This document shows positions 25,709 through 33,939 of a stretch of 55,565 nt of DNA, in pieces. Source of the stretch: Paracoccaceae bacterium. GTDB taxonomy: Bacteria; Pseudomonadota; Alphaproteobacteria; Rhodobacterales; Rhodobacteraceae. Location of the stretch: contig REER01000080.1 in assembly GCA_007694945.1 (NCBI GenBank), positions 1 to 55,565 on the forward strand, given 5' to 3'. A program made the position numbers and the translations under genes. The notes under the pieces were generated by a model. The model did not search any database. It saw only the letters and a program-made list of their open reading frames with translations, and was not told the DNA's origin. Every line of letters begins with the position of its first letter. The first letter of the stretch is position 1.

Positions 25709-26139
25709 CAGATCACTCCCAGAACGTGGCGGAAGAGCACCATCGCGATGCCACCCGCGAGCAGGTAGAAGACAGTGGCGACAATACCGCGCAGCGAGAA
25801 GCGCGAGATACCGCAGACCCCATGGCCCGAGGTGCAACCATTCGCCAGCCGCGTTCCGATGCCGACCAAGAGCCCGCCCGCGATGACGATGCCAAGGTTC
25901 GACGTGATATTGGTGCTGACCTCAACCGAGAAGAGCGGCAGCATCAGTGCGGGCACAACCACTAGGGCTGCCAGAAACGCCACCCGCTCTTGCCAGTTGC
26001 TCAGGCCGGTGCGGTCCACAAGCCCGCCGATAAGCCCGCTTGCGCCCATGATCCGGCCATTTCCGAGCAGGAAGATGGCCGCCGCCGTGCCGATCATGAG
26101 GCCACCGACAAGGCCCCAAATCCAATCTATAGGAATCAT
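25708..26139 (-). CDS. Half-size YeeE/YedE membrane protein (first half)
   Basis: The 143-residue protein has about four membrane segments and the sulfur-transport signature LANGCTSGHGVCGISRFSLR, with two cysteines expected in the sulfur path. Together with the overlapping next gene it matches the two halves of full-length YeeE/TsuA or PmpA/PmpB. It lies 72 bases downstream of the MBL hydrolase gene on the same strand. The role is import or export of a sulfane-sulfur compound tied to persulfide detoxification. Confidence 0.9.
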   Translation of the reverse strand: MIPIDWIWGLVGGLMIGTAAAIFLLGNGRIMGASGLIGGLVDRTGLSNWQERVAFLAALVVVPALMLPLFSVEVSTNITSNLGIVIAGGLLVGIGTRLANGCTSGHGVCGISRFSLRGIVATVFYLLAGGIAMVLFRHVLGVI

Positions 26140-26211
26140 GTTTTTATCCTGTTCGCATGAAGGACAGGGTCGGCCGAAGCCGACCTCTGTTATCTGTCAT
26201 CTGCACCCGGT

Positions 26212-27075
26212 TCAGAGCGTGTTGACCGGTACTTTCAGATAGACAGTACCATTGTCTTCGGCCTTGGGCATCTGACCTGCGCGCATATTGACCTGCAGCG
26301 AGGGCACAATCAGGCGCGGCATACCCAGTTGCGAGTCGCGCTCGGTGCGGGCCTTGACGAAATCCTCTTTCGTGGCGCCAGCGCCGACATGCTTGTTCGC
26401 GGCCTTCTGTTCTCCCACTGTGGTTTCCCAAGCGTAATGGTCGCGGCCCTCGGCCTTGTAGTCATGGCCCACGAAGATGCGCGTCTCATCCGGCAGCGCG
26501 AGGATCTTCTGCACCGAATCCCACATCATATCGGCCGAGCCACCGGGGAAGTCACAACGCGCAGTGCCGAAATCGGGCATGAACAGCGTATCACCGACAA
26601 AGGCCGCATCACCGATCGCATAGGTCAGACAGGCGGGCGTGTGGCCCGGCGTGTGCAGAACATCGACGCGAAGCTGGCCGATATGGATCGAATCGCCCTC
26701 GCTGAAGAGTTTGTCGAACTGGCTGCCATCGCGCTCGAATTCTGTACCCTCATTGAAGACCTTGCCGAACGTGTCCTGCACGACGGTAATATTCTTGCCG
26801 ATGCCGATCTTGCCGCCGAGCTTTTCCTGCAGATAAGGCGCGGCCGAGAGGTGGTCCGCATGGACGTGGGTCTCGAGCAGCCACTCGACGCGGTAGCCCT
26901 TTTCCTGCACGAAGGCGATGACCTCATCGGCCGATTTGGTCGAGGTATGCCCAGAGGCATAATCGAAGTCGAGCACCGAGTCGATAATCGCACAGGCCGT
27001 GCCATTCGGGTCGCGCACAACGTAGGTGATGGTGAAAGTATCTTCGTCGAAGAAGGCGGTGACTTCGGGTTTCAT
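26212..27075 (-). CDS. MBL-fold hydrolase, persulfide dioxygenase-like (Blh-type)
   Basis: The 287-residue protein is a metallo-beta-lactamase-fold enzyme with THVHADHLSAAPYLQ as the metal motif, LHTPGHTPACLTY, VGDTLFMPDFGTARCDFPGGS and FVGHDYKAEGR. This block order matches ETHE1/Blh persulfide dioxygenases, which oxidise glutathione persulfide to sulfite. It leads an operon with two YeeE halves and a DUF442 protein, the gene set controlled by BigR or SqrR in other proteobacteria; no such regulator gene is in the window. The ATG at 27075 follows GGAGACA; upstream frame is not conserved. A good promoter precedes it. Confidence 0.9.
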   Translation of the reverse strand: MKPEVTAFFDEDTFTITYVVRDPNGTACAIIDSVLDFDYASGHTSTKSADEVIAFVQEKGYRVEWLLETHVHADHLSAAPYLQEKLGGKIGIGKNITVVQDTFGKVFNEGTEFERDGSQFDKLFSEGDSIHIGQLRVDVLHTPGHTPACLTYAIGDAAFVGDTLFMPDFGTARCDFPGGSADMMWDSVQKILALPDETRIFVGHDYKAEGRDHYAWETTVGEQKAANKHVGAGATKEDFVKARTERDSQLGMPRLIVPSLQVNMRAGQMPKAEDNGTVYLKVPVNTL

Positions 27076-27104
27076 GAGTGTCTCCTGTGTCTCGTCTGAC
27101 ACGG

Positions 27105-27132
27105 AATATAGACGTCTTTTCACATATTGCAA
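27105..27132 (-). promoter_or_regulatory. Promoter of the persulfide operon with an AT-rich inverted repeat
   Basis: On the minus strand TTGCAA (27132-27127) and TATATT (27110-27105) have 16-base spacing. AATAT (27124-27128 read on minus) and ATATT bracket the spacer, giving AATAT-N14-ATATT, a layout like AT-rich BigR operators. The promoter call is fair; the operator identity is speculative. Confidence 0.45.
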
Positions 27133-27162
27133 GTTTTGAATGTTAAAATCCTGGACTGCTAC

Positions 27163-27195
27163 GGCAGGGGTGCGCGCAAAGCGCGCGCCCCTGCC
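27163..27195. repeat. GC-rich AAA-loop hairpin
   Basis: GGCAGGGGTGCGCGC-AAA-GCGCGCGCCCCTGCC is a 15-bp stem with one T-G pair. It lies between the sulfur operon promoter and rnpB and shares the core GCGCGC-AAA-GCGCG with hairpins at 37409 and 43348. Confidence 0.7.
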
Positions 27196-27327
27196 CGGAA
27201 AAGTCTGTTTTTCCAATGTAATATCGGAAATCTCCTGCCGCATGTTTGCGCTCTGGGAACAGGGTTCTCTGCTCGACCCTATGGAAACCTGCCCTTGCTA
27301 TCTGTCTGATTCGGGGCGATCCCTCCG

Positions 27328-27356
27328 GGCTAGGGCACGCTTAGCGCGCCCTAGCC
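27328..27356. repeat. Inverted repeat downstream of rnpB
   Basis: GGCTAGGGC and GCCCTAGCC form a 9-bp perfect stem with an 11-base loop, about 60 bases past the rnpB 3' end. It could help termination of rnpB, though there is no T tract. Confidence 0.4.
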
Positions 27357-27417
27357 TGTATAACATTAAGCAAGGCACGCCCGCTCCAGCGCTGCGCCTG
27401 CCGCATAGGGCTTGAAT

Positions 27418-27798
27418 GATGCGGATGGTCTGTAAGCCGGGTTCTGTTCCGGGGCCACAGCCCCGGAGATGGCCATTCATCTGGGCCCGCGCTTGCACGC
27501 GGGCTCGCGCTGCCAACCCGGACCTCGGACCAAGGCGGTCCTGCGCTGCGCGCGCGAGATCCCTATTCGGCATTGCTCCGGGTGGGGCTTGCCGTGCCAG
27601 TCCGGTTGCCCGGCCTGCGGTGGGCTCTTACCCCACCGTTTCACCCTTACCCAGCCGAGACGGCTAGGCGGTCTGTTTTCTGTGGCGCTTTCCCTCGGGT
27701 TGCCCCGGCCGGGCGTTACCCGGCACCCTTGCCTTGTGGAGCCCGGACTTTCCTCACCTGCCTTTCAGGGCAAGCGCGGCCATCCAACCATCCGCATC
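27418..27798 (-). ncRNA. rnpB: RNase P RNA
   Basis: On the minus strand this is a type A RNase P RNA, the catalytic RNA that matures tRNA 5' ends. The 5' side has GAGGAAAGTCCGGGCTCC (about 27755), then the CRI-type GTAACGCCCGG, AGGGAAAGCGCCACAGAAA, GGTAAGGGTGAAACGGTG, and at the 3' end AACCCGGCTTACAGACCATC. The terminal P1 helix is formed by GATGCGGATGG at the 5' end and CCATCCGCATC at the 3' end. Length is about 381 bases, normal for Rhodobacteraceae. Exact ends are estimated from P1. It is divergent from surE. Confidence 0.96.
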
Positions 27799-27921
27799 AC
27801 CGACCGAGATAAGCGCCAGAGGCATAGCACGCAAGCCAGAACAGGTGCTGCCGCGCAGTGTTGCCCTTGTTCCCGGCCAGAGGCTGCTCTAATCAGGGTT
27901 GGAGCAGTAAGCGGAGGCGGA

Positions 27922-28707
27922 ATGCGCATTCTGGTGACCAATGACGACGGGATCAACGCGCCGGGGCTCGCCGTGCTGGAAGAGATCGCGCGCAATGTCG
28001 CGGGCCCGGAGGGCGAAGTCTGGACTGTCGCGCCTGCTTTCGAACAATCTGGCGTCGGCCATTGCATCAGCTACACCCACCCGACGATGATCGCCAAACT
28101 CGGCCCGCGCCGCTATGCCGCCGAGGGCTCGCCCGCCGATTGCGTGCTGGCGGGGCTCTATGACGTGCTGCAGGGCGCGCGGCCCGATCTGGTGCTATCG
28201 GGCGTAAACCGGGGCAACAATTCGGCTGAGAACGTGATGTATTCCGGCACTGTCGGCGGGGCCATGGAGGCCGCCCTGCAGGGCTTGCCCGCTATTGCGC
28301 TCTCGCAATATATGGGACCGCAAAGCGAGGATCTGCCCTCGATCTTTGACGCCGCCATCGGGCATGGGCAGACCGTGATCCAAAAGCTGCTGACAAAGGG
28401 CATCTGGGACACGGGCGATTATCGGCTGTTCTATAATGTGAATTTCCCGCCAGTAGGGAAAGAGGCGGTCAAGGACATCAAGGTCGCCCCACAAGGTTAT
28501 AGAAAAGATACGTTTTTCGGTGTCGAGCCACATATTTCCCCATCAGGACGCAAATTCCTCTGGATCACCGGTGGCCCGCAGCATCTGCCCACGGCGCCGG
28601 GAAGTGATGCAGCCGTCAATCTCGATGGCCATATCTCGGTGACCCCGATGCGCGCTGACCTGACCGCGCATGATGCGCTGGAGAATGTGCGAAAGGCGTT
28701 GGAATGA
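27922..28707 (+). CDS. surE: 5'/3'-nucleotidase SurE
   Basis: SurE is a metal-dependent survival phosphatase acting on nucleoside monophosphates. The 261-residue protein starts [15 protein letters not shown] with metal-binding Asp8 and Asp9, followed by [12 protein letters not shown], the [12 protein letters not shown] segment with metal-binding Asn, [13 protein letters not shown], and the C-terminal [14 protein letters not shown]. The ATG at 27922 follows GGAGGCGGA. Upstream in-frame codons run through rnpB and are not used. Its stop overlaps the pcm start by 4 bases, in the classical surE-pcm-nlpD order. Confidence 0.97.
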   Translation: MRILVTNDDGINAPGLAVLEEIARNVAGPEGEVWTVAPAFEQSGVGHCISYTHPTMIAKLGPRRYAAEGSPADCVLAGLYDVLQGARPDLVLSGVNRGNNSAENVMYSGTVGGAMEAALQGLPAIALSQYMGPQSEDLPSIFDAAIGHGQTVIQKLLTKGIWDTGDYRLFYNVNFPPVGKEAVKDIKVAPQGYRKDTFFGVEPHISPSGRKFLWITGGPQHLPTAPGSDAAVNLDGHISVTPMRADLTAHDALENVRKALE

Positions 28708-29345
28708 GCGACGACCTCGCCGAGGCAAGAATGCGCTTCATCTACACGATCCGCTCGCGCGGTGTGACCGATGCGCGCGTACTCTCGGCGATAGAAAAGA
28801 TCGACCGCCGCGCCTTTGTGACCGGCGTCTTTGCCGAGCGCGCCTATGAGGACATGCCGCTGCCCATCGCCTGCGGTCAGACCATCAGCCAGCCTTCGGT
28901 CGTGGCGCTGATGACCGAGGCGCTACAGGTCGGCCCTCGCGACAAGGTGCTCGAAGTGGGCACCGGCTCAGGCTACCAGGCCGCGATCCTCAGCCAGCTT
29001 GCGCGGCGAGTTTATACCGTCGAGCGCTTCAAGACCTTGGCGAAAAGCGCGCAGCGCATCTTCGACGAGTTGGGGCTGACCAACATCACTACTTTCGTCT
29101 CGGATGGCAGTTTCGGGCTGCCTGATCATGCGCCATTTGATCGCATTATCGTGACCGCCGCCGCAGAAGACCCTCCCGGCCCCCTCTTGGCGCAGTTGCG
29201 CGTTGGGGGTATCATGGTAGTGCCGGTTGGACAGTCCGACACAGTGCAGACGCTGATCCGCGTCATCCGGCATGAAGACGGGTATGAGTATGAGGAATTG
29301 CGCGCAGTGCGCTTCGTCCCGCTGGTCGAAGGTCTGGGCCAGTAA
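28704..29345 (+). CDS. pcm: Protein-L-isoaspartate O-methyltransferase
   Basis: Pcm repairs isoaspartyl residues in aged proteins using S-adenosylmethionine. The 213-residue protein has the family order: [25 protein letters not shown], motif [23 protein letters not shown], and [14 protein letters not shown], with the C-terminal [12 protein letters not shown]. Its ATG overlaps the surE stop (ATGA), indicating translational coupling. The NlpD-like gene follows after 66 bases. Confidence 0.95.
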   Translation: MSDDLAEARMRFIYTIRSRGVTDARVLSAIEKIDRRAFVTGVFAERAYEDMPLPIACGQTISQPSVVALMTEALQVGPRDKVLEVGTGSGYQAAILSQLARRVYTVERFKTLAKSAQRIFDELGLTNITTFVSDGSFGLPDHAPFDRIIVTAAAEDPPGPLLAQLRVGGIMVVPVGQSDTVQTLIRVIRHEDGYEYEELRAVRFVPLVEGLGQ

Positions 29346-29411
29346 TGGCAGGTGCGGCAGAATGGCGGAGAAACCGCTGCAAGTCATGCGCATAGGCAAG
29401 GGGCAGAACCA

Positions 29412-30572
29412 ATGACACCAGGATTACGGCTCACTTTGCTGTGCAGTGCGGCACTCATCGCGCTCAGCGCGTGCAGCGATTTCGATTTCGATCTCCGCCG
29501 CTCCGATAACGGCCTTTCCACCACGGAGGCCGCGCGTCAGGCCACGGCCGCGCGGCCGCGCGCCGATGCGCGCGGGATCATCACCTATCCTGATTATCAG
29601 GTCGTCGTCGCCCGTGCGGGCGATTCCGTGAGCGACGTCGCCCAGCGGATCGGGATGAGCGCGCGCGAACTCGCGAGCTTCAATGCCCTGACGCCAGAGA
29701 CCAGCCTGCGCGCTGGTGAAGTGCTGGCCCTGCCGCGCATGCTGAGCGGCACGGAAGTCGCTGATTCCGGTCAGATCGAGATTTCGACGCTTGCCGACAG
29801 CGCCATCGCGCGGGCCGAAGGCCGTGCGCCTGCACCTGCGCCGCAGGTCACGCAACCCGCCAGCGCGCAGCCGACCCGCCACCGGGTCGAGCGCGGCGAG
29901 ACTGCCTTCCAGATTGCACGGCTCTACAATGTCAGCCCGCGCGCACTGGCCGACTGGAACGGGCTCGACCCCGAGATGCGCGTGCGCGAAGGGCAAGTGC
30001 TGATGATCCCGGTCGCCGCTGAGGCAGCGCAGAGACCTGTGGCCCCCGAGCCCGAACCCGAGCGGGTGCCTGAGCCCGGAACCGGCAGCAGCACACCCAC
30101 CCCGCCCAGCGCCAGTGCCCCCCTGCCCGAGTCTGCAGCGCCGGCCCAGGAGGCTGCAGCCGCCGCCGAAGAGGCCCGTCCGCCATCGCCTGCACTCTCC
30201 GAGAGCCGGACCGAGGCCAGCAGCCCACAATTCGTCATGCCGGTGGATGGCCGGATCATCCGCGCCTATGCGCCGGGCCGCACCGAGGGGATCGGCATCG
30301 CCGCAAGCCCGGGCACGGCAGTGCGCGCAGCGGCAGCGGGTACAGTCGCCGCGATCACCCAAGACACCAACAATGTGCCGATTGTCGTCATTCGCCATGA
30401 TGGAGGACTGATGTCGGTCTATGCCCAGCTTGAAAATCTGACAGTCGAGCGCGGCGCAACTGTCACTCGGGGCCAGACCATCGGGCGCGTTCGTGCAGGC
30501 GATCCGAGCTTTTTGCATTTTGAGATCCGCTCGGGCATGGACAGCGTCGATCCGATGCGATACCTGCAATAG
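29412..30572 (+). CDS. nlpD: NlpD-like lipoprotein with LysM and degenerate LytM/M23 domains
   Basis: The 386-residue lipoprotein (lipobox ALSAC, Cys at about residue 21) carries two LysM repeats (around YQVVVARAGDSVSDVAQRIG and HRVERGETAFQIARLYN), a Pro/Glu/Ala-rich linker, and a C-terminal LytM domain (about residues 270-386). The first zinc motif of active M23 peptidases (HxGxD) is replaced by EGIGIAAS, while FLHFEIR keeps the late HxE-type strand. As in E. coli NlpD, this loss means it should not cut peptidoglycan but activate amidases at the septum. The surE-pcm-nlpD order supports the name. ATG 29412 starts the signal peptide. Confidence 0.88.
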   Translation: MTPGLRLTLLCSAALIALSACSDFDFDLRRSDNGLSTTEAARQATAARPRADARGIITYPDYQVVVARAGDSVSDVAQRIGMSARELASFNALTPETSLRAGEVLALPRMLSGTEVADSGQIEISTLADSAIARAEGRAPAPAPQVTQPASAQPTRHRVERGETAFQIARLYNVSPRALADWNGLDPEMRVREGQVLMIPVAAEAAQRPVAPEPEPERVPEPGTGSSTPTPPSASAPLPESAAPAQEAAAAAEEARPPSPALSESRTEASSPQFVMPVDGRIIRAYAPGRTEGIGIAASPGTAVRAAAAGTVAAITQDTNNVPIVVIRHDGGLMSVYAQLENLTVERGATVTRGQTIGRVRAGDPSFLHFEIRSGMDSVDPMRYLQ

Positions 30573-30585
30573 CCACGCGCGGTGC

Positions 30586-30629
30586 TTGCCAGCGTGCGGG
30601 CGCTCCAGTAGACAGCCGTTAGCGCTAAC
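30586..30629 (+). promoter_or_regulatory. eda promoter with LacI-type (CceR-like) operator
   Basis: TTGCCA (30586-30591) and TAGACA (30609-30614) have 17-base spacing. The perfect palindrome GTTAGCGCTAAC (30618-30629) lies just after the -10, over the expected transcription start, and ends 17 bases before the eda ATG. The same 12-mer occurs at the edd promoter. Confidence 0.75.
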
Positions 30630-30646
30630 CGAAGCATGAGGTTCTC

Positions 30647-31288
30647 ATGACCCCTTCCGAGCAAAGCCAGGCCACGCTGGCACTGTGCCAGCTTGCCCCT
30701 GTCATCCCGGTTCTGGTGGTCAGCGATCTCGCGCAGGCCCGTCCACTGGCCGAGGCGCTGGTGGCTGGTGGCCTGCCTGTGCTGGAAGTCACCCTGCGGA
30801 CGGACTGCGCGCTCGACGCGATTGCGGCCATGGCCGAAGTCGAAGGCGCAGTGGTCGGCGCGGGTACCGTGCTCAGCCCGGCCCAGATGACCGAGGTCCG
30901 CGCCGCCGGTGCAAGCTTTGCGGTCTCGCCCGGAGCGACATCCGCACTGCTCGATGCGTCCCGGATCGAGGCGCTGCCGCTTCTGCCGGGAGCGCAGACC
31001 TGCTCCGAGATCATGTATCTGCTGGAGCAAGGCTATAACGTGCAGAAATTCTTCCCCGCCGAAGCCATCGGCGGTGCAGCAGCGCTCGCCTCGATCGGGG
31101 CGCCGCTGCCGCAGGCGACCTTCTGCCCCACAGGCGGCATTTCCGCCGAACGCGCGCCCGATTATCTCGCCCTGTCCAATGTCGCCTGTGTCGGTGGGAG
31201 CTGGGTTGTACCTAAAGCAGCGCTGGCAGAGGGCGACTGGAGCGCGATCACGGCCCTTGCCCGCGACGCGGCCACGCTCGCGCGTTGA
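30647..31288 (+). CDS. eda: 2-dehydro-3-deoxy-6-phosphogluconate aldolase
   Basis: Eda splits KDPG into pyruvate and glyceraldehyde-3-phosphate, the last step of the Entner-Doudoroff pathway. The 213-residue protein has [16 protein letters not shown] with the catalytic Glu, [11 protein letters not shown], the Schiff-base Lys134 in [10 protein letters not shown], and [18 protein letters not shown] for phosphate binding. The start at 30647 matches the family. It is not in an operon with edd, which lies 8 kb away on the other strand; both share one operator sequence. Confidence 0.96.
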   Translation: MTPSEQSQATLALCQLAPVIPVLVVSDLAQARPLAEALVAGGLPVLEVTLRTDCALDAIAAMAEVEGAVVGAGTVLSPAQMTEVRAAGASFAVSPGATSALLDASRIEALPLLPGAQTCSEIMYLLEQGYNVQKFFPAEAIGGAAALASIGAPLPQATFCPTGGISAERAPDYLALSNVACVGGSWVVPKAALAEGDWSAITALARDAATLAR

Positions 31289-31373
31289 GCCGCGCATCGG
31301 CAAGCCTGCATCGCATTGCGCGATGAGACCTCGCACCCCACAGTTCGGCACGCCGCGATAGCAGTGTTGTGCA

Positions 31374-31400
31374 TTGACATGGCTCATGTATTCATAGCTT
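31374..31400 (+). promoter_or_regulatory. Possible promoter of the VanZ gene
   Basis: A consensus TTGACA (31374-31379) is followed after 15 bases by TAGCTT (31395-31400), 32 bases before the VanZ start. The spacing is short, so the -10 assignment is uncertain. Confidence 0.3.
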
Positions 31401-31431
31401 TGACGGTTGTGACCTGTGTGGAGACAAGCCT

Positions 31432-31800
31432 TTGGCGTTTCTGACGAAATACCGCCTTTACATGCTGGGCTTGGCCGTCACGATCATTCTCGGTACTGTC
31501 ATCGCATTCCTGACGCTGGCTCCGATTGACAGCTCAGGCTTTCCCGGCTCTGACAAGCTCCACCATTTCCTCGCCTTCGCCGCTCTCGCCTTCCCCCTGC
31601 CCTTCGCCCGCCCGCGGCTCCTGCTGCCGGTGGTCCTTGGTGTTTCGGCCTATGGCGGGCTGATCGAACTGATTCAGCCGTATTTTGGTCGCCACGCGGA
31701 TTGGGGCGATTTCATAGCCGATGTCCTTGGCGCCATATTCGGTGGCGTGCTCGGCGCACAATGCGGGAAATGGTTTCGCCGGGTATTCGTACAGGCATAG
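31432..31800 (+). CDS. VanZ family membrane protein
   Basis: The 122-residue protein has four membrane segments and VanZ-like motifs: a periplasmic PIDSSGFPGSDKLHHFLAFAALAF after helix 1 (31520-31590) and GLIELIQPYFGRHADWGDFIADVLGAIFGG, with the E-x2-Q and R-x2-D patterns. VanZ-type proteins are linked to envelope and exopolysaccharide loci, with unclear biochemistry. The start is a TTG at 31432 behind GGAGA; the first ATG (31462) would cut helix 1. It opens a run of exopolysaccharide-type genes. Confidence 0.85.
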   Translation: MAFLTKYRLYMLGLAVTIILGTVIAFLTLAPIDSSGFPGSDKLHHFLAFAALAFPLPFARPRLLLPVVLGVSAYGGLIELIQPYFGRHADWGDFIADVLGAIFGGVLGAQCGKWFRRVFVQA

Positions 31801-31898
31801 GTTTGCCTAATTCTGCAGCAATCGGGATCTCCTAGCAGTCTTCACTTGATGCCCGTGGCGGTCACGGGCATGGTTCAGGCTGCAAAGACCGAGATACC

Positions 31899-32411
31899 AT
31901 GTACCCGGAAGACAAAAGCAACTGGTTCCTGGCCCAGCTCAAGCCGAACAGCCACATGATCGCGCAGCGCAATCTTGCGCGCCAGGGCTTCGAGATCTTT
32001 CTGCCCATGCAAGAGGTGACAAGGCGCGCCCATGGTCGCTTTGTCACGCAACTCCGACCGCTCTTCCCAGGGTATATTTTCGTCGCGCTCAACATCGCAC
32101 ATGGAGGTTGGCGTGCCATCAATGCAACGCTTGGGATCACGCGTCTTGTCTGTCTTGGCAACGAGCCGACCCCCGTGCCCTCCGCGTTCGTGACAGAATT
32201 GCAGATGCGCTGTGACAGTAACGGCGCACTGCAACCCCAGGAAACCTATTCCAAAGGCGATCAGGTCACACTGACGAAAGGTCCCTTTGCAGAGATCGTG
32301 GCCACCATCGAAAGCCTCGAGCCCGACCAGCGCGTCTATCTGCTGATGGACATCATGGGAATGCAAACCCGTGTTGCGGTCGATGCGGCCCATCTGCGCC
32401 CCTTGCGTTGA
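31899..32411 (+). CDS. RfaH/NusG-like transcription elongation factor
   Basis: The 170-residue protein is a specialised NusG paralogue. The NGN domain (residues 7-110) begins NWFLAQLKPNSHMIAQRNLARQGFEIFLP (31920-32004) and includes PLFPGYIFVAL; a KOW domain follows with KGDQVTLTKGPFAEIVATIESL. RfaH-type factors bind paused RNA polymerase and prevent termination in long envelope operons. The position, between VanZ and galE with exoX/exoY-like genes beyond, fits a role in exopolysaccharide transcription. No ops-like element was identified. Confidence 0.9.
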   Translation: MYPEDKSNWFLAQLKPNSHMIAQRNLARQGFEIFLPMQEVTRRAHGRFVTQLRPLFPGYIFVALNIAHGGWRAINATLGITRLVCLGNEPTPVPSAFVTELQMRCDSNGALQPQETYSKGDQVTLTKGPFAEIVATIESLEPDQRVYLLMDIMGMQTRVAVDAAHLRPLR

Positions 32412-32464
32412 CCCAAAGCGACCGACATCCTATGCCTTTGGGGCAGGCAGCAGACCGAGGACCG

Positions 32465-33448
32465 ATGACCCATATATTGGTGACGGGGGGCGCGGGCTAT
32501 ATCGGCTCGCATGCCTGCAAACTGCTGGCGCGGGCAGGCCATGTGCCCGTGAGTTTCGACAATTTGTCGACCGGCTGGGCCAGTGCCGTGAAATTCGGCC
32601 CCCTCGTCCAAGGCGATCTGCTGGATCGTGCCGCCCTCGATGCGGCCTTTGCCGAATTCCAGCCCAGTGCCGTGATGCATTTCGGCGCGCTCAGCCAGGT
32701 CGGCGAAGCAACCCGCGATCCGGGGCGCTACTGGCGCAACAATGTCATTGGTTCGCTGAACCTGATCGAAGCCATGTTGCAGGCCGGGTGCCGCGATATG
32801 GTGTTTTCCTCAACCTGCGCGACCTATGGCGATCAGGATGGTGTCATCCTCGATGAAAACAGCGCGCAGATGCCGCTCAATGCCTATGGCGCTACGAAAC
32901 TCGCGGTCGAATCGATGCTGCGTGATTTTGGCGCCAGCCACGGGTTGAACGCGGTGATCTTTCGCTATTTCAATGTCGCCGGCGCTGACCCCGAGGCCGA
33001 GATCGGCGAATGGCACCAGCCCGAGACCCATCTGATCCCTGTCATGATCGAGGCAGCCGCAGGCAAACGGCCCGAACTGGTCATTCACGGAAATGATTAT
33101 CCGACTGCCGATGGCACCTGCATACGCGACTATGTCCACGTCATCGATCTTGTCGATGCGCATATCCGGGGGTTGTACTGGCTTCTTGCCGGGCGGGGGA
33201 GCCGCGTGTTCAATCTGGGCACGGGGGCCGGGTTTTCCGTCAATGAGGTGATCCGTCATTGCCACGAAGCCACGGGCTTGGAGGTGCCGTTCCGCTTCGG
33301 TCCGCGCCGAGACGGTGACGCTGCCGCATTGGTCTCGGGCAGCACGCGGGCATGCGAGGAACTCGGCTGGCAGCCCGAACGCTCTTCGCTGCGACTCATG
33401 ATCGCGGATGCGTGGCGCTGGTATCGCACCGGGGGCTACTCTGGCTGA
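32465..33448 (+). CDS. galE: UDP-glucose 4-epimerase
   Basis: GalE interconverts UDP-glucose and UDP-galactose, supplying galactose for exopolysaccharide. The 327-residue SDR-fold protein has HILVTGGAGYIGSHACKLL for NAD binding, FSSTCATYGDQD with the catalytic Ser/Thr, the YGATKLAVE motif (Y-x3-K), and RYFNVAGADPEAEIGE. CIRDYVHVIDLVDAHI is the usual family strand. The ATG at 32465 starts the Rossmann fold; an upstream in-frame ATG at 32408 would overlap the RfaH-like gene. Confidence 0.94.
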   Translation: MTHILVTGGAGYIGSHACKLLARAGHVPVSFDNLSTGWASAVKFGPLVQGDLLDRAALDAAFAEFQPSAVMHFGALSQVGEATRDPGRYWRNNVIGSLNLIEAMLQAGCRDMVFSSTCATYGDQDGVILDENSAQMPLNAYGATKLAVESMLRDFGASHGLNAVIFRYFNVAGADPEAEIGEWHQPETHLIPVMIEAAAGKRPELVIHGNDYPTADGTCIRDYVHVIDLVDAHIRGLYWLLAGRGSRVFNLGTGAGFSVNEVIRHCHEATGLEVPFRFGPRRDGDAAALVSGSTRACEELGWQPERSSLRLMIADAWRWYRTGGYSG

Positions 33449-33677
33449 GCCGTTGCCCCGGTGCCGCAGCCTCACCGATACCAGTCATGCGCGTAAACCT
33501 GCACAAACCGGCGTCGGTTTGCTCGAATCTGTTGTTTTTATGGCACTCCCCGCCATCGCGTATGCTACGAATACAACTTTAACGGCTTTTTAATGGCAAA
33601 GTAATATCCCTTAAGTCATTCTTTGGCCTCAAACGCGGACTAAGACAGCGGCAGTGACGCGAGAAGCGAGCGGCAAA

Positions 33678-33860
33678 ATGAGTTTCATGGTCTTTCTGAT
33701 GGGCATGATGTCAGCCTGCGTCATAGCAGGGATGAGCACTCTTGTTCGGGGTGGAACATGGGGAGAGGTAGGCCTCGTGGTGTTTGCGACCCTTGTCGCA
33801 ACCCAGATCCTCTATCTCTTGCTGATCTTTGGTCTCGTCGTGGCGCGCACGCGCAAGTAG
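33678..33860 (+). CDS. exoX: ExoX-like exopolysaccharide production repressor
   Basis: The 60-residue protein has two hydrophobic helices and an end, TQILYLLLIFGLVVARTRK, that resembles rhizobial ExoX/PsiB (LQVGYFxxVLFLVxxEA). ExoX post-translationally lowers exopolysaccharide by restraining the ExoY glycosyl-phosphotransferase. Consistent with this, the next gene, convergent, is an ExoY homologue. Two starts are in frame: GTG 33654 and ATG 33678; the ATG gives the family length. Homology is judged by eye, so the symbol is tentative. Confidence 0.65.
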   Translation: MSFMVFLMGMMSACVIAGMSTLVRGGTWGEVGLVVFATLVATQILYLLLIFGLVVARTRK

Positions 33861-33939
33861 CGCAGGTCGTTCCGGACGACGCGATCATAAGCGCCTTTCG
33901 CCCGACACCACTCTGAGCGACATAGCGCACATCGGTCTT

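Noticed and set aside
27469-27921. Long N-terminal extension of surE in the same frame
   Set aside because: The extension runs through the RNase P RNA gene, lacks protein-like sequence, and ATG 27922 has a good ribosome site.
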